A stretch of 64,000 nt of DNA. Origin: Crossaster papposus (Eukaryota > Echinodermata > Asteroidea > Velatida > Solasteridae). Of the stretch, positions 49,801-61,800 are shown one piece after another. Within the stretch, counting starts at the first letter, position 1. Each line of letters opens with the position of its first letter. The stretch lies in contig JBAIAA010000103.1 in NCBI GenBank assembly GCA_037893245.1, positions 124,001-188,000 of the forward strand. The letters are read 5' to 3'. Below the pieces are notes generated by a model, which was not told where the DNA came from, made no database searches, and worked only from the letters and a program-made list of their open reading frames with translations. Position numbers and translations under genes: made by a program.

Positions 49801-52800
49801 GAAGATTCTTGTATAAAGGTGGTTATTGGGGGTCTTTAACCCGTTATTATCTTTAACCAGTTCTTTTAACGGATGACGCATAAACACGCCCTGAGCAAGG
49901 CCGGAAATGTCTGTCAGCAGCGAGCAATGCCGAAAAATGCGTGGGTGTGCTTCCCGGTACTATAAGCCTAAACTCTCCTCGGATCGAGTTTTGTTAAAAA
50001 CAATCCCGCACGTCGGCTCGGTGATGTTAAAATAATACCGGCGAAGCTGTATAATCCGGCGCGAACTGGTTAAGAACACGTCATCCAATGAGAACTGGTT
50101 AAAGAATAAATGACTCTTCCCTGGACTTGCCCTCATACTAGGCCACTTTGGTTTGTTTTCTTCTCTCTTGTTTAGGAGGTACCCAGACAGAGAGACCCCG
50201 ATGTCTTGCTGAACCTGTTCAACTGCATCAAGATACTGTGTCTGAATGCAGAGTGTCTGCGCCAAGCGGCCAAAGATCACGACGCATTCCTGAAGTATGC
50301 TCAGAATAATCTACTTATCCCCAGGTATGCAGTTTGCATTGTCAAAATTCAACCGATTTTTCACCCTCTTTAAGCAAGTGTTGAATTTGTTCATTTTTTT
50401 GTATAATATGGAGCTCTAGACTTCTTTTATTTCATGCTGACAACAATGTTAAACCTAGATATTATAAGCTTATGTAGTAATACAAAGAAATACAAAACAC
50501 AGAGTATTTTGAAAGAACTTACTGTATATTTTCATTAAATTTATTAACAAAGGTATTAAAGGCTTTTATTTCTTCCCTTCCACATTCCCTAATAATCACT
50601 TTTATTATAACAACATTAACCCTAACCCCCTAGGCCTTACTTTGGGCTAAAGAACTGCGTACTACAGAATACTACTTAGTATTTTGTAGCATTGGGTTTC
50701 TCCGTGACAGATGATTGGGTGTGTACTGACAGAGTACAGATACTGCCAACTACAAAATACTAATAGTGGCAATACAGATCAGTAATACTTACCTGGCAAA
50801 AAATGCAGTAGTCCAGCCTTGACCCATTGTGTCCCAAGTGACAATTTGTGCTGTAGAGTTTAGAACACCTTACACAGCATGGGCCATGCACACTCAGCAA
50901 GCAGAGGGACCCAATGCTAAAAAGTACTACGAGTGCAATTAGTACCAAATACTAAAAATTACCACAGGCATTGCACACAAGTCAGTGAGAGTACTGCATA
51001 CTACTTTTTACTACTAGTAGTAAAAAGTAGCATTAGGTAGGGTTAGGGTTAAAGAACAATGAGGATGAGACGATTTAAAATACAATACAATGAACATGTG
51101 ATCAGATTAAGAAACACAATATGAGTCATACCATGTTTGTCAACTTTGTTTTGATTTTTGTGTGTGAATATATTTAGCGAACTTGATTCTTTAATGTTTT
51201 CTGCAAGGCTATTTCAAAATTTGATTCCGCGTCGTAATAGCACATTTTCATTAGACAGAGTGGTTTGATTGTGGATTTGAGACAAATTTCTTTGAGATGA
51301 ACTTGGCAGGAATGAGATTGTTCCGACTTTTACTACTTACTGGTTATATTTATAATCAAAACTGGTTGCACTTTTTGGTCAGATTTGTCCTCTTTTCCCC
51401 AAAATTTCTCAAAATAAAAAAACAATTTGCGATTGACATCATTTTACTATAGTAAACGTAAAGCATTTTTCAATACTTTGCAATGCTGTTTGACATGTTA
51501 AGACACTGACTGCCGGGCATAATTTCACAGGGCGCCCCCATTTGCCAAGCATTGTACGCATGCGCATACTTAATAGGTAACTTAAAGGGTCCTAGAAATG
51601 TGGTTTTTATTAGTTTAAATGAAAGATTATAACTAATTGAGTGATTTTCAGTTTATAAAAGATTAATTTTTTGGTAATTAATATGAGAAAAATAATAATA
51701 AAGTGCTTTTGGGGACCGGCCCCGCCTCTAGAATGGTAGCTTATTAACATGTAAAATTAGCATAATTGTGACGTATGTTCGGGAAGACTTCGACATCGCG
51801 ACCAGCGTGCCCGTGCGTGCATGCATGCATCATGTGCCACGCGTATCGATGCAAAATCATTCAGTCGATGGTCGACTCAAGTTATTGTCAAAGGAATTGT
51901 CAAGTGGAATATCTTCTTCAGATGTAGGACCTGATGATACTGCGGATATTTCGTCCGATTCTGTGGAATATGCGCTCCCGGCCCCGAACTGTCGTCTTCA
52001 CTCGCCATGTCTAAACAAAATCTGCTGCGAGCGTACCCGCGTGCATGGCATCTCTTTTGGGGGTTGCCGAATGTTCGTCACGAACAGCGCCACCATTTGT
52101 CAGTGTTTGAACATGTTAATGAGGGGGCCAATTACATTTACGGTGATTAACCCCAAATAATGAAATTTTATACCATTTTATCACCCCTGGTCTTGTTACT
52201 TACACACCAAGGCATATTTTAAATTATTAAACAGCAATTCTCCTCGAAAGGTCTGCGTAGAACCTTTAACAAAAAACACAGAAAAAAAATTACCTAAACA
52301 TAAACATGTATGTCCTTACCACTGCCAGCAGCGTATTTGTTGCGTTATCAGTGATGCCAGTGTATTTAATTTACAATGCAAAAGCCTTTCATTTTCTACG
52401 AGTATACGTAGTGGCAGAATCCGGTACACCTGTTACTACGACTATACTCGTAGTCGGCAGTCAACGTGTTAATCACATGGACTTTGCCATGCCTGATGCG
52501 TGCTTATTTCCCATTATGGAAACATTTCCTCCCTCTCATTGTTCCCCTTATCTGTCTTCTAGCTTGTGGAACCTACTTGAAGGTGAGCTGAGCCACGTCA
52601 ATGAGATCCTGGTGCCTCTGTTCCTTCACAGCCTGGCCCTGCCCCACGGATCCGACGTCATGTGGAAGCTGCTGCAGAGGGATGTGGAAAACGAGGACTG
52701 GAAGGCACGCTTCAGCGCTGGTAAGCGTGTCAATTCAGGGATAATATGAAAGTTAAAGACAGGTTAACCAGTTCGCGCCGGAGGTCTTATATAAACGCAA

Positions 52801-55800
52801 AGTTTTCCCCAGATTCAAACTTGGATGACGCATAAACACGCCATGAGCAAGGCCGATAATGTCTGTCAGCAGCGAGCAAGGCCAGAAATGTGAGGGTGTG
52901 TTTCCCAGTACTCTCGGCCTGAACCCGCCTCGGATCGAGTTTTGTTAAAAATAATCTCGCGCCTCTATTCGGTGATGTTAAAATAATACCGGCGCGAACT
53001 GGTTAAGGACAACAGAACTTCTGTATAGGTTATAGGTTGCAGTATTCTTAACACTTTCACTGCTACCACTTTTTACACATTTACCGCCCACGGTGCTGCA
53101 GTTTTTTTTTTAAACTACAAATAAAGATGTTTTTTACCCCCGTCACTCCCCATTATGCTCCCCAATAAAAAAACATTCAAATAAAGGGTTACCACAGCCT
53201 CTGCCAGTGTTACGACGGCCTCTGCCACGGTTACGACGGCCTCTGCCTCGATTACCACGGCCTCTGCCACGGTAACCACGGCCTCTGCCACGACCACGGT
53301 CCGAACCGCTAGATTCACTATGTTCACTAGCACTGTCGATTGCCGAAACTTCGTCATCGAGTATCGTCCGATTCCTCTGAATGATTAGATTCACTTCCAA
53401 CGTCACTGGTATTACCTTCCGATTCTATAGTATCAGAATCATCATCTCGATCCTCCAAATTCACTTGCTTCAGAGCCGCTTTCTGCGAATATTTCATCGA
53501 AAACTAGTCAAAACTAACGTTTCCTGGGCGCCGCCATCTTTAAATCCCAAAGAAAAATGTAAACACCGAGGTACTTCGCGATCGTTGGTACCCGCGCCGC
53601 CATCCGAAACCAGCCGCATATGACTCCTATGTGTACGCTAATGCATGTCAATACATGTTATACACGAAAAGCATTTTAATTCTTGATCAACAGAGGGCGG
53701 CAAATCATTGTACTGCTAACCCGAGAATTCTCGGGCTTAGCAGTTTACGGTGGGGAAATCTATCCCGAGAATTCTCGGGCTTAGCAGTCAAAGTGTTAAC
53801 AACTTCCCCCAAATCGTTCCGTAATAAAATTATTTTAGCAGTGTTTGCATGCCGATTGACTTGGCAAGATTTTTGGGGAAGTTGTTTAGAATTCTGCAAC
53901 TTATACCTGATACAGCCGGCCCATTGCGGATAAGGCCGGTTCATTTTAATTCAGGCCAATTTCGCAGCGAATGGCTCATTGATGTCAAATTTGCTTTTCG
54001 TGAAGTATAAACCGGCTTGTACACTTGTGTCTAGTGAACATTTTGCCAGAGTTGGGCTGTGTCGGAAATGGGCTTCCAGAGCTACGGCTACAGTTATTGT
54101 CAGCATTTTTCCTCTTAGTTTTAATGTGGCCTTAGACTCTGAAATGTTAGGATCTAGCCAGTGCCCTTTATTGCGCTGCGCCGCGCTGCGCTGCGCCCAC
54201 TCCGCCGGTGAAAACCTTGGCAGTCGGTGAGTGAGTCAGTTACAAAAAGGCGTGTTGACTGGCACTGAGGAACCATAACAAAACAAAAAATAGTCCATAG
54301 TCTGTCCGTTTGTATACATATGTGACATTTTGGTTTAAAGTTTTGAAAAATTTGTCTTATATGCAAAGTTGAAGTCTAATTCCAATCAAACTTAGGTCAT
54401 GGATGCAATATTGTAACTCTTATATCATGGTTGTGTTAAAGGTCAAGTACTGAGGTCAAAGGTCATTTGAGGTCAAGTTGTTAGACTCGTGGTTCGAGAA
54501 CCCTTCTTAAGATGTCTTTTTCTTCTTTTTGCGACAGTTGAGCGAGTGACTGCTCTCCTTCGGTTCGTGGAGAAGAAGTCTCTAGGTAACAACTCTGTCA
54601 TCATGTGCTCCTTGGCCTGTGCCTTCAGCACCCTGGTGGCTGCTTCTGATGATATCTGCCCAGCTGTCTCCTCCAGGGCTATGATCATGCTGGAAACAAT
54701 CCCCAAAAAGGTTCTCAAGGTAAAAAAACAAAAAACCAGGCCCGTTTTGTTGTCAGGGCTCTGTCTGTTTTAGCATGTTAGTGGAGCTCCGTGGTCTAGA
54801 GCATTGAATTTGTGGTCTGCTGGTAATTCTGCAAGTTGTATGTTCAAACCTAGCTTGGGGTTACGGTGCGTGTGCCCTTGAGCAAGGAACTTTGTTACTC
54901 ATTACTCTCACTAAAAGAATGCTTATTTCTAAACACGATGCTTTTCCCCCCATCTCATTTGGACACCTACATTTCTCTGTTGACCGACTAAATACCTTTG
55001 CCAAATCAGTTCCTAGTACAGAATGTGTATACACACTGTCTTGAAGCAAAGTTGTAGTAAACATAATGTTTCAGACTGTTGATACCTGAACCACCCTTGT
55101 TTAATTGGTGATCCTTCTGACTGATTCAGGTCCTAGTTGGATGTCTGGAGTTCCAATGGGACTGCGTCGTAGAGGACCGTGTCATGATCCTCAACGCCCT
55201 GTACAAGCTGCAGCACTTCCTGCCAGATATGATGATCCTATCCTGGGAATTCTTCATGAACCGGCTGGATACCTTGGCCCTGGAGGCTCAGGTAGAGATG
55301 GAACACAACAAGGAGTTCCCCTTCCCTATTGGTGGGTTTCTCTTTTTTTATTTTAAGAAGTTTGTGATACATTTTCTATTTTTCTCCGCTCTTTGTACTG
55401 GCTCCCCGTGCCTCAGCAAATTCTTCTCACATTAATACGGGCTCATTCACTTTTTACATAGCAACCGGTCTTCATGTAGGCCTTTTCGAATCCCTAGTTT
55501 CATCTTCGTCTGAGGCTTAAGACAATTTTAGGGTCCCAACTGCGAAACTCCAGCCACATTCTGGTGCCTGTTGTGTTACAGAAACATTCAATCAATTAAT
55601 ATGAACTCTAAAAGTTCAGATATTTTTCTTTGCTTCTATTTCTATTTACTTCTCAGTGATTCGGAGGCGAAGACGAAGCAAAGGTTTTTTATAACCCCTA
55701 TGGGCAATATGAATACAATTGCCCTGGTATTACGCACTGCGTTCCTCATTCATTTGATACACGTTTGCTCTGTTTGTTTGCTGATCCTCTCTCAATTGCA

Positions 55801-58800
55801 TTTTCATTAAGAAATTTATAGCGGGAACCAGACACTTAAATTGAAGTCGGGTAAGATGGTGTTGATATTGACTCCCTTACTCTTTTTTAAATTTCCGCTG
55901 AGGGGGTTTCGTGTGTACGAAGCCCATAAAGCAAGATATGGTCCAGGCCGGGAATCGAACCTGGACCACATTGGTGAGAGGCGAGCGCTTTATGCACAAG
56001 CCACCCATGTCACCATTGTGACAAACAATTTCGAAAACCATGTGTGGATGGTAGTTAAAGTGTGTGCAAATTTGATCAAATTTTAAGTACCAAAGTTTCC
56101 TGGTACCACAAAATGTGAATAAACTCTACAGAGGAGTCTGAAAAAGAAAAAGATTAGAGGGAAAAAGGGTGGAAAATCTGAAGGAAAACAAATGGAACAG
56201 TTAAAACCTAAAGCAAGACATGATCTCGCTCCTGCATACCTCAACAACCTCTTCTGTCCAAAGGTTTCAACATCATCTTTCAACCTGCGATCCCATTCCA
56301 ATCTACATCTTCAACTTTCCCAAGGCCCCCCATACCAATACTCGCTACAGTCAGCGGGCATTTGCAGTTTTTGTTTTTGTTTTTTGTATGAGAATCTCCC
56401 ATCACAAGGCCAAGGGCCACTCAAGGTGTGAGCTACAGAGAAAAGTGTGGAATAACCAGCCCCTCAAACAAGACAAGATAATATGATCTCTTCACAGTAT
56501 GAATAGGGTTGGGATGGGTAACTACATGTAGTTCACTGCAAGGCATTAATAATGCATCTACCCTCATTATGTCGCCCAAGCTAGGCTCGAACCCCCAACC
56601 TGCAGAATTACCCACAGACTATAAATTAATGCTCCAGACCACTGAAACAGGTTTCCCCCAATGTGCAGCACTACAAAAAGTCTTAATAAAAATTCCATTT
56701 TGGCATTGAAGAAGTAAATTAAAAGTTTAACAAATAACATGAATCGTCATTATCTCTTCCTTATATATCCAATCTTATATATCTTTACTGAAAGTCAAAA
56801 ATAATGATTTTTTATTTTTTCCTGAATAACTACCAAATTCTCCCCGTGTCTACCCAGATCTGAGCCGTTCCCAGGCTGGGGTAGTAGACCGGATGGACAC
56901 CTTCCTCAACAAGCAGACCCGGGCCCGCGTGGCCAGGTCCCAGTCTGAGATGAACAGCTCCCTCAAGCCGCGGTGTCTCTCCTCGTTCAATATGAAAACT
57001 GACTTCAAGCGCAGGAGCATGTCGTCCCCGGCGACGGCCAACGGATTCAGCCGAATCTACTTCGCATCCAGTAAGTTTACTCATTCTAATCTTTGCATCT
57101 CTGTATAGAGACATGGTGTTGTTCTCCCCTTTGCCCCTTACTTTAATAAGCATACCCCCATATACTTTGTACACAAAGTTTTTTGTAGAAATATCCTAAC
57201 CCATGGATTTGCCTAGTGGAGACCTATACAGTCCTTTTGTCTGTATAGACCTCATGCATACAATGTAGAAGCCATCTTAGGGGGCAATGCCTTTGCCTGT
57301 CAGTAAACCTTCTGTGCATTCATTTGTACAAAAAAATGCCCTCAAAAATGGCCACTATGCATAAGGTTTTTATGTCTCGACAGGATAGTGATAATAAGGC
57401 AATCTCACTATTACTAATAAATCAGTATCAGTAATAAAGGTTTTCAAGTAATCCTACCAGTACTTTTTTCAATTTTTTTTATGTTGCTCCTACTTTTAAA
57501 ATTTGTTTCACCTCGCTACTACTTTTCCTACTTTTTCCCAATTTGTTTTACCTCGCTACTACTTTTCCTACTTTTTCCCAATTTTTTTTACCTCGCTACT
57601 ACTTTTCATACTTTTTCCCAATTTGTTTTACCTCGCTACTACTTTTCCTACTTTTTTCTAGTTTTTTACCTCGCTACTGCTTGTTCTAATTTTTCCTAGT
57701 TTGTTCACCTCGCTATTACTTTTACTACTTTTCCCTATTTTTTTTACCTCGCTGCTACTTATTCTAGTCTTTCCTAGTTTTTTCACCTAGCTACTAATTT
57801 TACTATTTTCCCCTATTTTTGTTTACCTCGCTACTCTTTTCCTATTTTTTTCTTCACCTCGCTACTACTATATATTTTTTTTATTTCCTACTATTTTTCA
57901 CTTTTCCATACAAATTATAAATTTTTGTCCCACAGCTTCGAAAAATGAAATCTCATTGAATAGTTGTCATAAGTGTTACACCCTGTTAAACATGTTTTGT
58001 AACTAACACAATGAAGGGCTTGGGTGCAGGAGTACTGCAGCTCTACTTTCAACAGCTTACTTAAAGATGGGGCCCAAGTGTTGGGACTATAGAACATACC
58101 AAATGAGTCTTACGATGCTGTGGACAAAACCACTCCTGTAAGCCTGCAAATATTCTACTTTTATCTTAATTGTGTCCTACATTTATGGCAATTTTCTCAA
58201 GTTAATACTGTATAATTTTGATTTCTCTGTCTTACAGCTAATCGTTCTACCTACAGCAGACTGTCTGAATCAACAGAGACAGAGAATGCAGGACCAATGG
58301 GAGAAGCACTATTTGAAAGTAGGCTTTCAGCTTTTCTCTGTCTGTGTACTTATTAATTTACTGTGAATTAGAAGTTAAAGGTATTTGTAATATCAGGCCT
58401 TCATTTTTAAGGAGCGCGAGCGCGATCGCGCTCCTTCGCGCTCCTCAACACGGTTTCTGGCGCGCGAATAATAGCGCTCCTGGGTAAATTTGTAAGCTCA
58501 GTTTTTGTCTACATAAAAGCCAACAGTAAAATCTTGTCAATCCGAATTTTATATACTTGATTTCTTAACTTGTCATCCCGATTTTATTTTAAAGGTTAGG
58601 CCTACATTTATAATTACTCGGCACGCACCGCGTAGCACCAGCGCGGCGAGTATGACCCGGTCGGCCATACAACCACTGTACATGTGTCCATCCCATACAT
58701 CATGTACATATACATTAGCCATTTTCTTTTCATCAACGACATGTAGCACGTTCCATTATGATCAAGGTTACTGGCAGGATCGTCATTCAGACCGTTAAGT

Positions 58801-61800
58801 GAATAAAATGAAATAATAATTTCGGTTGAGATAAGTTTATAAATATTTATAATGTAAAACTAAATAAATAAACCTCTGATGAAGTGAAAACACAAAACAA
58901 TTATGAAATGGATGGGCTGAGCAATTAAAACCACCTACTTTGTAATACCAACACCCCTATTTTCGATAAAATGGACGCGCTTCCAAATGGGCGGCCCAAG
59001 CACACGTACGTACGTGTTGAGTGTGGTGTGTGGGGGACGGTTCCCGATCCCGTACATAATAATATGTATTTGTGTTGTGCGCGATCTAATACTGTGCAGC
59101 CAGTGTTGTGCGCAATCTAATACATGTACATGTACATGTACTGTGCAGCCAGACAACAGTGGGTAGGCATGTGAAATTACACCGTTTTTCTGGAAGTTGT
59201 GATATTCCAAAGGGAGCCAGAGTATTTGAACGGCATTTTGAATGATCTCCGGTACATCTACAAGAAACTAGCGTTCATTTTTGACAAGTTTGGGTTGGAA
59301 ATACCTTACGAAAGGTTGAGCTCATTTGTCCCACAACGATAGAGTGCAGAGCAATTTTCTGTGTGTCGGCTACCGGGCTATGCCCGCAAGCGCCGCGGCG
59401 GCCGGTCAACTGGCCACCCGTGCACGCGGTGACATTGTTTGTGCGTAGTACCATTCGACATTTTGTAATGGCGTTACTTGTACATGCAAGTCGAGCTCCT
59501 CGGACTTCCCAGGAGAGCAATTTTGGGTGCTCAAATTGAGCTCCTCAGATTTTCCAGGAGAGCGATTAACTGAGCTCCACGAATTTCTAAAAATGAAGGC
59601 CTGTAATATACACCATTTGAATTTGTTGTAATTTTCAAAAATGAATATAGATGGATTACTACTTCATGACGTATATAAACGCAAAGTTTTCCCAAAATTC
59701 AAAACGGATGACGCATAAACACGCCAAGTTCAAGTTCGGAAATGTCTGTCAGCAGCAAGCAAGGCCGGAAATGCGCGGGTGTGCTTCTCTGCACTATCGG
59801 CCTGAACCGGCTTCGGATCGAGTTTCGTTAAAAATAATCCCGCCCCTCGGCTCGGTTATGTTAAAATAATCCCCGCGCGAACTGGTTAACAGTTACGACG
59901 TCATCGTGACAAAAAGTTTTAAGAACCATCTGTGGTTGGTAACAGGCCCGTACACAGGATTTTTTATGGGGGGTGCAAATTTTTTAGATGACATCACCTA
60001 AGCCAAGTCCATTTTCTTGTGCCAGTACCATTATTTCTACATCAAAATACCATTATTTACTCCGGAAAATGTAGACCTTTTGGTACCCTCCCCCCCCCCC
60101 CCCCCCCCCCTTCTTGGTACGGGCCTGGGTAATCGAAATGTGTGCACTGTTGATAAGATTTTAAGTGCCAAAGTTTCCTGGTACAACAAAATGTGTGCAA
60201 ACCCTATAAAGAGAAGTGTGAAAAAGATTTTTAAAATGAGGGAAAAAGGGGTCTAAAATTGGGAACAGTTAAAAACCTGTTCTGGTTCCCTGACCCCACT
60301 GCAGATGGATCAGAGCAATTTATAGACCTCAGGAAATTATCAGGTTAAGGAACCAGACTAGTGGGTTTTCACCCATTCACGAATGTGTAACGAATTGCAA
60401 ACAAAATGTGAACTAACTAAATTTGATAAAGTAGGGACAGTATTTGAAAAAGTCAGGTTTTTCCAACGATGGTCTGCTGGTCATCGTTGGAAATTGATAC
60501 AAATTCCAACTCTGTGATTATTATTCACTTTAAGTCCAGTAAGGTATTTCATAATAATTCAGTAGTTTTCCTTTTTTTATGTATGCAAATGTTGTATACT
60601 ACCTTTGAATCATCCAGTGCGTAGAGGCTTTTTGTTTTGTTAACCCTAACCATCCCAAATCCTCCAAAATCCTCTTGGAAAATTGAAGATTTTTCCGGAT
60701 TGGGGTCACTTGGAATTTGATGCATCAGATGAATTTGCAGAATTGAGTATGTTTTGGGTTTTTGCCACTGGAGGATAATGCAGGATCCAGGTCATAAGGC
60801 CTAAACTAATGCTGGATGATTTTGCAGGATTGCGGTTACTTGGGTATTTATCCAAATGAAGATTTTGGAGGGTTAAGGGTTATTTGTTACTTTGTACTTT
60901 CACACTGCTCATGCTCTATGCACATTCTCAATAGAGCTTTAGTCAAGGTGTAAGTTTATGTGTCGAGGATAGGAAACGTTTTCACACCAAGGGTCATGTG
61001 TGCAAACCCTTGTTGTAATAGATCACTTATTAGCAGCTGTTTGTTCCATGTTTGGCTGCTTTATAGCTCAATGGTAAACCCACTGCAGGATTCAGGCAGT
61101 GGTCACCAGTAATAAATATTAGAGGATTTCGCAAGATTCTGGTTAGACATGGAGTTTTAAAATGGAGTTATCATTAAATCATTTTTGAAAATGCGTCATA
61201 GGAAAGGGACACTAGGCCGGCAAACAAAAATAATGGTATTGATTTTTTATTCTCAGATGGTCATTTACAGACAGTACAGGAGGAACAGCTACCAGACATG
61301 CCAACACTGGACCTATCCATCCTGGACAAAGAGACCGTACACAAGCTGATATCACTCTTGATGAAGGTACAGACCAAGGGAACCATATTGACTATGGCTG
61401 GGGCTATCTGTCATTAACTTTAGTGCTAAGATAATCCATAGCCATATTAAATGAATACTACTTGCCCCTCGAAAAGTATAGGATCAAAGGAGTTTGACTT
61501 GTGCTGCATTGTATTACACTGTTTCATAAAAAACATAGTGCTGGGGTTGTTTTATTGGGTAATAATTATAAGCAGTGTGATAATTACTAACTGCAAATGT
61601 TAATGGTAAATGTTTATATACTTTTCTGAAGATCTTTAAAATATTACCAAATTTTCAAAGCCCAAAAGGTTGCCCTTCGGTAGAAAATGTACATAAAGGT
61701 ATTTACTTTTATTTTAAAAAATGCACAGAGGGGGGTGAGTATTTTATAGCAAGTATCATTACACTGATCTGTTTTGTGTTGTTGGATGCTGAAAAAAGCC

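Noticed and set aside
53115..53406. RGG-box RNA-binding protein on the minus strand
   Set aside because: The frame lies wholly inside a TTAA-bounded transposon, has frameshifts, and consists mainly of tandem DNA repeats.
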